Shown: positions 55,377 to 64,000 of the stretch, piece by piece
Position numbering within the stretch: the stretch's first letter is position 1
How the letters are laid out: every line of letters begins with the position of its first letter
Assembly: GCA_022457065.1 (NCBI GenBank)
Contig: JAJGBQ010000005.1
Span: forward strand, 2,914,001-2,978,000
Direction of reading: 5' to 3'
Length of the DNA: 64,000 nt
Source of the DNA: Curvularia sp. ZM96
Lineage: Eukaryota; Ascomycota; Dothideomycetes; Pleosporales; Pleosporaceae
The notes under the pieces: model-generated
Databases searched by the model: none
Told to the model about the DNA's origin: nothing
The model's input: the letters and a program-made list of their open reading frames with translations, nothing else
Translations under genes and position numbers: made by a program

Positions 55377-56253
55377 GATGTATGATTTTGATCTGTCGGG
55401 TGTTCCTCGAAGAGTAGGTGGTGATGATAAAGAAGAAGTTCGAAAAGTTCAGCGATTCGCCGAGCTAAAATTGGCCTGGCGGATGTGGGGAGTTCCGACA
55501 AGCGAGAGGCTAGTGATGATTGTGTCACGTGACATGTCTTTGATCCATGACGCCGACGACAGTGGCCTTGAGCTGGACTGTGCCAAGGGAAAAGATCGTC
55601 CTTCCTCACAGCATAGCCAAGATATCTGCAGGTGACCGCAAAGCATTTTCTTTTCCAGCCTCGGTCGATGCCAAATATCGAAAACCCCACCTTTCTCACA
55701 CTCCAAACACTCATCGACTCGGTTCACCAATGCCACTGTAGAGAGTTGAGATTGCATGACTGGTATCATTATATATTTATAAAATCAACCACCAGACACG
55801 GCTTTGTCGCTTTTGCTTGGACCTGCCGCAGCCCTGTCTCGCCCCTCCAACAAAACGTATCCCCCTCTCTGACCATTGCTAGTCTTGGACATCAGACGTC
55901 CGTCTCTGTGTATGATGAAATGAAAGAAAAGGAAAATGCTGGCGATCTGCCATGTGGATATGCTCATAGATGTATGGGTCCTGAAATCAAGAAGAAAAAA
56001 CAATACACCTGCCAATCAGACGAGAATTTATCAAGAGCCGAGAGAAAAAGGAAAGATGGTGATTGACAGAAATGGAATAAGTCGCTGAAACGCTATCAGC
56101 CCCGGTCTGCGCAGAAGATGAAAATGGGGACGAATGCAGGTCACCCAGCCAAAGCTGTGCGCCAATAACGCCATACACGAAAGGAAACCTGTTTTTGAAC
56201 GCAGTTGGTATGAACAAATACTAAGGAAAGGGTATAACGGAGTAGCAAGAAAG
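55377..56253. other. Intergenic interval: eS12 promoter and TeaR 3' flank
   Basis: This 877-bp stretch holds the eS12 promoter, with TCACGTGA at 55525-55532, and the 3' flank of the TeaR gene. No coding frame is convincing. Confidence 0.5.
55525..55532. promoter_or_regulatory. TCACGTGA palindrome upstream of eS12
   Basis: The perfect 8-bp palindrome TCACGTGA lies about 149 bp upstream of the eS12 ATG. This is the preferred Cbf1 site, and Cbf1 is an established regulator of ribosomal-protein genes in Candida albicans. Its role here is inferred. Confidence 0.5.
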
Positions 56254-57852
56254 CTACATGACGATGCAGCACAGGCCCTTCTTCTCTTTGGGTTCTTCCT
56301 TTGGCTCGGGCACTCGGGTAACCTCCGACTTTGGCTGCGGGGGTGAGATGGGAGGGGCCATTTTGGGCGAAGGAGCACGGTCGACTCCCTGAGGTATTGT
56401 CGGGGTCAGCTTGTAAGCATTCTGTTCCATGGTCGGAGATTTGGCTGTGTTAGTATCCGCCTTCTCTAGCGGTGGTGACTCGGTCTTTGTAGGGCTTGGA
56501 AGTGGCCACCCCTCTTCTTGCCGGGCCTTCTCGATGGCGATGGGGTCAAGGTTGGCAAGCTGTGAGAGCCTCTTGCCCGCCATATCATCGTCGTTCAACA
56601 AACGGAAGTCTTTATCATACATGGAGCCAACCCTGCCTTCATTCTCCCACTGCTCTTGTTGCATTCGCTTCGCATGAGTTGGAATAATCTGCTGGTCGGG
56701 AGGGAGACGGGGGTCTGGTTTGTACATGGATGCTATCCATGGAGCCTCTCCTTCTGGTCGGTGAGCAGTAGTAGGGCGTGTTGTAATTCCATTACCACTT
56801 GTACCAGGACGCTTGTTAGGAGGTGAAGTATTGGATGTAGTACGAGGCTTGGTCTGCTTCTTCTGAACGCTGGTTTTCCGCGACGAAGAGGCGTTCGTGT
56901 TCGGCTTGGTTGGTGCTTTGCCTTTGACGGGCGACTTTTGCGGTGATTTAGGTGGAGACATGCTTCCGGTTGAGGTATTGCGCCTGTGACCGCCATAGCG
57001 TTGGTTTCTGTCCTGGCCATCCTCGTAGTCGTCAAGTAATACCTGACTGCCGACACTGCCACTACGCACACGTGCACCCATTGTAGCAATCGCATCCCCG
57101 TTCATGTGGGCACTACCTGACCTAGACCGGGGAAGCGGTGCATCGCGCTCTGCGACCGAAGTAGGAACAGGGATGCCACTGGTCTTGGGCAAGGGAATGC
57201 GAGATGTACTAGGTCTCACAGTGTGGTTGCCCTTGGAGCCCGTGGGCTGGAATTCGACTGTTTCACTTTGGGAGTTTGGACTCCCAGTGTGGTAGTTCTC
57301 CTCATATGCCTCCTCGTCACCAGCCGGTATGGTGGATACACGCTTCCTCGGCTCTGGCCGCTCATCGCCATCTCGCGTGCGTTCGGTGGATTCGGAATTT
57401 GTACGGTCTCGTGCACGACGGCTTGTACTTTGTGAGCGGCGGCTGTTGGACCTGCTAGATCGGCCGACTCTGAAGCCTGCCTCTTCTAGTTCGCGAGTCT
57501 CAATCTCCTTGAGCTTGTCTCGGTGTATCCAGTGGTCTTCGTCATACTCGGTGTCTGTCTGGCTGCCCTTGGCCGACTTCTTATTGGGAGGTTTTCCTTT
57601 GATGCTGGCAGGGCCCCGCTTGTTGTTGGTGTGAGTCTTGTAGTACTCCAAGACACTGTCCTGGTCGCTGTTGCTGGCAATCATTTCCCCGCTCTTCTTC
57701 TTGTGCAGTTCGTTGACGCGGTCGGGGACCAGGTGGGATCGACCGAGATCCTGCGAGTCCCAGGTAGGTGAGCGTACGGGCTGTGCAAAGCCGTTGGCCT
57801 GGGAGCTGTAGGACTGATGGGCGCCGTGGGTGGAGGGGCCGTACTCAGACAT
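56254..57852 (-). CDS. teaR: TeaR-like prenylated cell-end marker (TeaA receptor)
   Basis: One frame encodes 532 aa. The C terminus is KEKKGLCCIVM, a CaaX box (CIVM) with a second Cys directly before it that could be palmitoylated, and basic residues upstream. This indicates prenylation and plasma-membrane attachment. The rest is disordered, rich in Ser, Arg, Pro and Asp. One conserved-looking block, at about residues 100-130, reads DEDHWIHRDKLKEIETRELEE. CaaX end plus this block fits TeaR, the Aspergillus counterpart of fission-yeast Mod5. It anchors the kelch protein TeaA at hyphal tips so that microtubules mark growth sites. No intron is needed. Identification rests on family resemblance. 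An unrelated prenylated disordered protein is the alternative. Confidence 0.72.
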   Translation of the reverse strand: MSEYGPSTHGAHQSYSSQANGFAQPVRSPTWDSQDLGRSHLVPDRVNELHKKKSGEMIASNSDQDSVLEYYKTHTNNKRGPASIKGKPPNKKSAKGSQTDTEYDEDHWIHRDKLKEIETRELEEAGFRVGRSSRSNSRRSQSTSRRARDRTNSESTERTRDGDERPEPRKRVSTIPAGDEEAYEENYHTGSPNSQSETVEFQPTGSKGNHTVRPSTSRIPLPKTSGIPVPTSVAERDAPLPRSRSGSAHMNGDAIATMGARVRSGSVGSQVLLDDYEDGQDRNQRYGGHRRNTSTGSMSPPKSPQKSPVKGKAPTKPNTNASSSRKTSVQKKQTKPRTTSNTSPPNKRPGTSGNGITTRPTTAHRPEGEAPWIASMYKPDPRLPPDQQIIPTHAKRMQQEQWENEGRVGSMYDKDFRLLNDDDMAGKRLSQLANLDPIAIEKARQEEGWPLPSPTKTESPPLEKADTNTAKSPTMEQNAYKLTPTIPQGVDRAPSPKMAPPISPPQPKSEVTRVPEPKEEPKEKKGLCCIVM

Positions 57853-59399
57853 GTAACGGTCGTGGTCGAGCGATTCTCTCTGTGGGAGCGGTTAGCAGAC
57901 TAGGTCATGCGTCTTGACATCATAAGGGAAAGCGTGAATGTTGTGGCAAGTAGGCCAACTTGGCGATAAGAAGGCGCCACGGTCGGGAGCGGCAGTAGCG
58001 CAATCTAGTGCAGAGGCCACGAGTGCTGGGGATCCCATGACCCTTGCTTGACAACAAAGAAGTGAAGGTGGGTACGCACCAAGTTGTTGACGGGGACAGC
58101 AAAATCCCACGATCCCCGTCCGCCGTGAGAGCTACTGGGCGGCGTCGGCTGCTGGATGGGAGCTGCAGTCTGGCGAGCGGAGGCGAGCGCAGCCATAGAA
58201 GACGCTGCAGTCAGAGGGCCAGACGGAGGTTGGATTGAGGCGGAGGGCGGTGACGGTCCAGGACGACAGGCCGGAGGGCCGAAAATGAGGCTAGAGAAGT
58301 GCTAAGAGGTGACGGCGGTGGTAGCTGGGCAGACGCTCGTTGATATGGAGCACACCTGTGGCTACGAGCAGAGTGTCATGGGCGACAGGGAGTAGAGGCA
58401 CGGCAGGTGTGGGGATGCTGGTCCGAGGCTGTGAGGGGATTTGCAGTGAATGCGCGTTGCAAGCAGTTCCCTGCAGTGCACGCGGTCGTGTGGTGGCGGG
58501 CTATTAAAAGGTGCAAGAAAATACGGGGACAATGGACAATGGATAACGGGCAAGCGGGAGCGAAAGAGAAGAAGGGTAGCGATCGAGGACTCTGCGTCGC
58601 GTGCTCAGCGTCCAGCAGCTGGAGACAGAGATTCCGTGAGCAAGTCGCGACGGGATGAGGGAGCCCGTAAGGAGGAGAGGACCTGAGGGCGCGAGCGCAG
58701 TGCAGTGTCCAATGCTCAGGGCCAGGCCGGATGGTGATTCGCGCTTGGCGTCCGGGGCCTCGACGAATCTGGCGTCCCTGACTCCGAGGCATCATGGCGT
58801 CCGCCTCCTGGAAGCCCCAATTTGCCTGTGGCTGCATGGCCGTACTAGGACGAAGAAGCAAAAACCATGCCCGCCCGGCTCCAGCTCCCTCGCGGCTCTC
58901 GGTCTACGTGCGCCCAGCTTCATCTGCGCCTGGGGCTGGGTGGCCGTCTCTCGCCTCGTGGCCGTCAGCAAAACACCAACAGGGCGGGCAAATTGGATGC
59001 ACAAGCATGAACGGGGTTGATTATTGCACGCACGCGTTGTGCACACCAGCCGGCCCAAGCATAGCTGTTAGACAAGCTTCCGTCCCCCCTGCGCCTTTCC
59101 CCGTTCCTGGCAAGATAGTTTCCGGCAACGGTCAGGGTGCCGCGCCTTACTTTGGTGGGCCCGGTCTAGAGGCTGAGGGCTCGCACACGCCGGCACAGTC
59201 TCTGCGATATGCGACCAAGTCAAGCTCTGCTCTTCAAGGAACATGCTGCCGGGAGCACGCATAGTGCATAGCCGGCCCACGAACCGCGCCAACGGCCGGC
59301 TCGACGGCCTGAACTGAATCGCAACCATGGGACGGCCAGAGATGATGCGGACTAAAAATATGACCGTGTTTGATGCCACCGTTACCTACTCCATCCCAG
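57853..59399. other. Intergenic interval: TeaR upstream region
   Basis: This 1.55-kb GC-rich stretch contains the promoter and probably a long 5' leader of the TeaR gene, and the 3' flank of the oxidoreductase gene. Frames of up to about 160 codons occur on both strands but none resembles a protein. Confidence 0.5.
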
Positions 59400-61361
59400 C
59401 TACCAACCAAACGTTTCATCGTACCAAAACACGTCATGGCCCTTCTTCACCCAGACCTCAACACGGCTTCTTAGCTCCTCCGTCATCCGCTTCGGGCCAC
59501 AGCAAATCACAGCCGTCTTCACGCCCTTGCTGAACACCTCGTCTACAATGCCCCTGAGATCAGGCCTGCCGCTCTTGATCGCCATGCCCTTGCGTGGCTT
59601 TTCCATCTGCTCCTCCATGCTCAACAGCTGCTCGTTCTCCTGCATCTCAATGGCTTCTCCCTCCTCGTCGTCAGAGTCAACGGCGAACGTGCCAGACACA
59701 CTCGGGTCCACTTGCAGGTTTGGCCCCGCTGGCCGTGTCACATAAACCTCGACGTTGCTCGGTCCGTGCAGCAGTCCATTCTCGGTATCCTCTTCATTGT
59801 CACCGCCTTCTTCCTCCTTGTCGCCAGATGAAGAGCTGGCAGGAAATGCCCACTGCGTCTCGGCGAGCTTCTGGACGGCCCACACAAATCGGATCTGAGT
59901 GCCCAAGAGCGTCGGCCCTTGGAGCTCAAGAATGCTCCTGTAGAGGGGCATGATGAAGGTGGCCCCAACGCCACCAGCTACCAAAAGCACTCTGTCATAA
60001 TCAGACAAATCAGGGAGCCGCGTCGATCCACCATATGGCCCCTCCAAGGTGAGTGGCAATATTGGAATGTCCCCGCCAGCTGTGGGCAGCATGGGTACAT
60101 TGGTTCCCCCCTGTGATAGCGATCGCGCCAGCTCGGCAAGATATTTTGTGTTTCCATTGAGCGTCCTCGCAACGAGTAGTAGTTCTTTGTCGTGGGACGG
60201 GAGAGACGCCACGGTGAAGGGATTCGTCTTGTTGATCGCCAGCCACTGGTCGTACCATGCAGGAGTTTTGCCTTTGGGCCCTGGTTTGCTGAGGTATACG
60301 TGCTGTCCAGGCTTCCAAGCAAGAGCGCCACTTTCTGCCGGCAGCGGAATTCGAACCTGAATCAGATTGGTGCCAGGAAGAAGCTTCAGCGTGCCCTGGT
60401 ACGTCTTCAAACGCAAAGCACGGAAAATGAGGTGTAGAGCTTCTACCGCAATAATCTCAAACACATAGACGCGGATATGCGATACGTGGAGAAACAGCGG
60501 GACAACGATAAAGTTGGCAATGGCAATGTGTGAAATGTAGAAGACTCGGTAGTTCCTCCTTCGCACAAAACCCAGGGCAGTGGTGCTGATGGCGGAGAAG
60601 AGGAGGATACTGACGAGGCCCCAGATCACGTCCCAGTCTTTGATCCGCTTGGCGAGGAAGCCGGACAAGACAAAAAAGTTGAGATAGAATGCCGTGTGCA
60701 ACAGGAAGAAGAGGAACACAATGCGTCCTAGAATCTGATGCGAAGCCTTGAGCTGTTCATGGGATAGGCGCGTTAGATACTGCACTGGGCTGTAAGGTGC
60801 TCGCATAGCTAGCAGGTAGTGAAATGGCAGCTGTGATGCGCCGATTTGCCCAAACCGCTTGGTCAGATGGAGGTAATCTAGATGTTCTTGGTCACACAGA
60901 GGACGTGGTCAGCGAGCAGAGGCAAACGTACCTTTTCCCGTGTGCGCAATGCAGAGATACAACAACCACACTGTCCAGATAGTCGCACCAATCCATTCGC
61001 CTCTTGTTCCCCAGCTCCAGCCTTTGATGACGTCTTTTTGCATCCACCACATGGCCTTGGTGCACCCGCTGTGCATCCGTCTCAGCCAACCCAGCCGCCC
61101 AGGTGGAGGTTTCGTAAAAGAAGGAGATTTTGGTTGATCATACTTCAAGCCGCTCTTCATCAACCACGACATGGCAAAGCCGATCTGGAACAGGGCAAAA
61201 ATGGCCAGCACCGACCATTGCGCAGCGAATCCATACCAGTCGAGATACTCGCGCCGTTGGTGTTTCTGCTTGTCGTTGAGGGTTTCAAAGTAGTATCCAA
61301 AGGCCCAGTACTGGTCTTTCTGCACCTCGTGGTGGCCTTCGTGGCGCCCGAGGAGATCCAT
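59400..61361 (-). CDS. Ferric-reductase-like transmembrane oxidoreductase
   Basis: Exons join(61361..60932, 60877..59400) give 635 aa. Members transfer electrons from NADPH through FAD and two hemes across a membrane, to metals or oxygen. At least six hydrophobic segments lie within residues 40-300. Two His-x13-His pairs, HQILGRIVFLFFLLH and HIAIANFIVVPLFLH, are the bis-heme ligands. The FAD motif, usually HPFT, is NPFT here (Asn362). The NAD(P) pocket has VAGGVGATFIMPLYRS, then CCGPKRM and the aromatic end ETFGW. Between the last two lies an insertion of about 100 residues rich in Glu, Asp and Ser. The N terminus is short and lacks a signal peptide, as in AIM14-like members rather than secreted-pathway FRE enzymes. 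The start MDLLGRHEGHHEV is the likeliest of several. Confidence 0.87.
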
Positions 61362-61889
61362 ACTGGTTTTGTCAAAGCATGCAGTACGAGAGCTTCTTGC
61401 AGCTTGCTGACCGACTCCGCGGCTGGACAAGGAGCTCTATCAGTGAGGTTGCTGAGAGGCAAGTTCAAGATATGGATGCGAAGTGCTGTTGTGTACGTGT
61501 CACGGCCACAGTGTCGGTGTTGCGCTGAAGGCTAGACTTTTTGGATCTGGATGCATCGCTGACTGACGGCGCCAAAGGGGCGGATAAGCCAATCGAAATG
61601 CGCTCATCGGAACCGGTAAGTTCCCTCGTCCTCCCCTCGCCCCACATCCGGCCTTTCCGTCTCTTTGTGAACTTCGATCTGAACGTCCTGCAGGGTTGAC
61701 GGCCTGAGGCTGAATAGAGAGGCGTGTATTCCAGAGCTCCTTCGTTGTTGTCGGCCTAGGGGCTGGAGTTGGCAGCTCGGCAACCCCACTAAAACGCCGC
61801 CCTGCATGGCCGAGTAGCGTGCTGCATGTCGTTGTACAAGCCGCCTCCCAGCCGGGTCATCATTGGTAAATCATTGCAATATAATTACA
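61362..61889. promoter_or_regulatory. Divergent promoter region of the oxidoreductase and the nucleoside hydrolase
   Basis: A 528-bp interval between two divergent start codons. No clear TATA element or additional frame is supported. Confidence 0.5.
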
Positions 61890-63342
61890 ATGTCTGCTGC
61901 TGCTGCCGCTGTTACTCCAAAGACGCCAATCTGGCTCGACTGCGTGTGTACCTGCTTGCATCTGCCTCATATCCACTACTGACCTTTGCCCCGCAAGGAT
62001 ACCGGACATGATGTGAGTGTGTGGTAGCTGCATCGTGGCCTGTCCAATGCTCATGATTTGTGCCTCAGGATGCATTCGCGCTTCTTCTCTGCGCCCACGA
62101 CCCTCGAGTGCAGCTGCTTGGCGTGAGCACAGTCCATGGCAATGCTGCGCTTGACCAGACCACGTACAACACCAGGGCAATCCTTGAAGCTATAGGCAGG
62201 CGTGATGTCAAAGTCTACTCGGGCGCCGCGAAGCCCATTGTGCGGGATGCTGTGCATGCGGCTGATATTCACGGTAGCTGTTCGACTGAAGACCCCATGA
62301 ATACACACTAATATACACGCAGGCGAGTCTGGTCTAGATGGAGTGACTTTGCTGCCCCAGCCAGTTGAGCCCGCAGCCACCGATGTCGACCATCTCGAGG
62401 CTGCATACCGGGCGCTCATCGCTACGCCCCCAGACACAGCCTGGCTCGTTTCCACAGGCACCTTGACTAACATTGGCTTGCTGTTCCAGAAGTACCCGGA
62501 CCTGGCGGGCCACATCAAGGGCCTTAGCATTATGGGAGGTGCTGTCGGTGGAGGCTTCACAGATGCCCCAATGGGTATGGTACAAGGCGAGGGGGAGAGG
62601 TTTGGTAACTGGACACCTTATGCTGAGTTTAATGTAAACTCGTCTTCTATATACTGATCTTCTTGAATTACAGCTAACACAATACAGATCTATGTAACTA
62701 TCCGTCCCATACACCTACCTCAGCCCGTGCTAATACCCACAGTGTGACCCCGAAGCATCCCACTTCATCTTCTCGCACCCCGTCCTCCAGCCCAAAACAA
62801 CTCTAATCCCACTCGACTTAACCCACCAAGTCCTGGGCACCAGTAAAGTCCGCAAGACGCTTCTCTACGGACAAAAGATCTGGGATCCTTCGACCCCAAA
62901 AGCCGACTTGACGCCTACGCCGTTGCGTGCCCTCTTCACTCAAACCATGTCCTTCTTCGCTGGCACATACGCAGAGGTCTTCTCCATCACCGAGGGTCCA
63001 CCCTTACACGATCCCCTCGCTGTAGCCGCGGCATACAACCCGGCCATCTTCGACGACCGGGACGGCGAACGCTTCCAAGTCGACATTGTCACTGAGGGCG
63101 TTCACTCAACCGACAAATCCAAGGCCGGTGAGCTGGGTAGGACCAAAGTGACTAAGCTCCCGCCAGGCCAGGGCGGCTGTAGGATACCTAGAGGCGTTGA
63201 TCTAGACGCCTTTTGGGGCAGCATCGAGAATGCGCTTCAGCGTGCTGATGCCGTGAGTCCCATGCCGAGACTTTCGATGCAGGAGCTGGACGAGGCGGGT
63301 GTGTTTAACGGTGTGGGGAAGCCCGAGGACGTGGGCTTGTGA
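61890..63342 (+). CDS. Nucleoside hydrolase (IUNH family) with a 6-nt microexon
   Basis: Exons join(61890..61943, 61998..62012, 62069..62273, 62323..62633, 62688..62693, 62743..63342) give 396 aa. The enzyme hydrolyses the N-glycosidic bond of nucleosides for salvage. The calcium motif WLDCDTGHDDAFALLL is built from three exons and contains Asp19, Asp23 and Asp24. VHGN follows; the conserved WLVSTGTLTN and SIMGGA lie mid-protein. EFNIYCDPEAS is completed by a 6-nt exon (ATCTAT, Ile-Tyr) between introns of 54 and 49 nt. The C-terminal catalytic region has LHDPLAVAAAYNP with the His-Asp pair. The C terminus has an extra segment typical of fungal uridine/purine nucleosidases. The acceptor before exon 2 is AAG. 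Specificity cannot be read from sequence. Confidence 0.9.
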
Positions 63343-64000
63343 TGTGACGGAGGCAACGCTAGACTTTTTGTTCAAACTAAAATTCTAGATATAATTAGAC
63401 CTGGCAAAGAATTAGTTCCTGTCTTCAGCAATCAGCTGCTTCGCTGCTCAGTTGACATGACAAGGTCACACGCGCTGCCCTGCGGTCATTGACGCTGCTC
63501 CTATGCTAGTCGCGTTCACCCCTCTCTCCTTCACTACCATCAAAAAAAGAATGCAAAAAAAAAAAACACATCTCAAGCATGTTTATATCCACTTCCCCCG
63601 GCTTCTTCCATTTATTAGCTTCAAACTCTGGGTGGTCTCCTCTTGGCTTCCTGTGACGCTAAGTTATCATAAAGTTTCTATAACCCCTTAGCATTCCCAA
63701 TGTGGTTGTTGGATGCCCTATGTCTATCAGCAGTCTCAACGTGATCCTTTGAACACCTATGCCTGTTAGCAGTTTCAGTAGATTTTTTTGTGTGTGAAGG
63801 ACCCCGCGTCGTCGTGCCCGGAGGCTACCCTGCTCGAGCTGAGAAGAGAGTATTTGCTTGATTAAGGAATAAGGGATCTTGGAGTATTTGTAGTGCATGT
63901 GAGGGAGAGTAGGTAGCAGTGAGAGGCGTGGCGTTCGTAGAGGTGACGATGGAGTTTGCTTCTCATCTACTTGGGTATAAAGAGGCAGTCCGCTCTCCTC
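63343..64000. other. Right-end intergenic sequence
   Basis: The last 658 bp hold the 3' flank of the nucleoside hydrolase, poly-A runs near 63543-63567 and an imperfect 22-bp direct repeat (63717-63738 and 63756-63777). No gene is supported before the window ends. Confidence 0.5.
63717..63777 (+). repeat. Imperfect 22-bp direct repeat
   Basis: Copies at 63717-63738 and 63756-63777 differ at four positions, all of them transitions (T/C or A/G). They are separated by 17 nt. Confidence 0.5.

Noticed and set aside
1..64000. Secondary-metabolite cluster or defence island
   Set aside because: No synthase, terpene cyclase, NRPS, NLR-like or heterokaryon-incompatibility gene is present. The FSH1-type hydrolase and the Zn2Cys6 factor alone do not make a cluster.

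Overview
The window looks like core chromosomal DNA of a filamentous ascomycete, most likely a dothideomycete of the order Pleosporales. Genes are closely packed on both strands. Introns are short (mostly 44-60 nt) with GT-AG borders and CTAAC-like branch sites. The gene set (two-exon-extended PRP24/SART3, homeodomain-C2H2 factor, TeaR, GRR1, DUF3074, secreted GH47) is typical of Pezizomycotina. The Pleosporales placement is inference from protein resemblance and was not tested by a search. I see no transposon, rRNA, tRNA, CRISPR array, or AT-rich tract degraded by repeat-induced mutation. All reading frames below were checked by joining exons by hand; every spliced gene closes in frame.

Layout, left to right. 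0.3-3.2 kb: a large disordered protein of unknown function. 4.2-12.5 kb: an RNA block with PRP24/SART3 (U4/U6 recycling), mitochondrial uL22 and UTP15 (pre-rRNA processing). 13-15.8 kb: a homeodomain + C2H2 transcription factor. 16-17.6 kb: an epoxide-hydrolase-like alpha/beta hydrolase. 18.7-21.9 kb: small genes, namely a coiled-coil protein of unknown function, SF3b10, a small ankyrin protein and RPC11 of RNA polymerase III. 22.3-28 kb: a Zn2Cys6 regulator divergent from a class III CoA-transferase. 28-30 kb: a gene-poor interval of about 1.95 kb. 30-36.3 kb: an FSH1-type serine hydrolase, a DUF3074 protein and a sterol O-acyltransferase. 37.2-42.5 kb: AP-1 gamma-adaptin and a secreted class I alpha-mannosidase. 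42.7-49.4 kb: EFG1 (18S processing), the TORC1-regulating SEA4/MIOS subunit and the F-box/LRR protein GRR1. 50.7-57.9 kb: an Ark1/Prk1-type endocytic kinase, ribosomal protein eS12 and the prenylated polarity protein TeaR. 59.4-63.3 kb: a ferric-reductase-like oxidoreductase divergent from a nucleoside hydrolase.

Working together: at least seven genes serve RNA or ribosome production (PRP24, SF3b10, UTP15, EFG1, RPC11, eS12, mitochondrial uL22). A second group serves membrane traffic, polarity and nutrient signalling (AP-1 gamma, Ark1-like kinase, TeaR, SEA4, GRR1). This is an ordinary housekeeping neighbourhood, not a secondary-metabolite cluster or a mobile island. I found no evidence of an undescribed multi-gene system. 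The unusual things are at the level of gene structure: a 6-nt microexon, a first exon consisting only of ATG, a GC-AG intron inside a zinc cluster, a tandem acceptor overlapping a stop codon, and a duplicated start codon.
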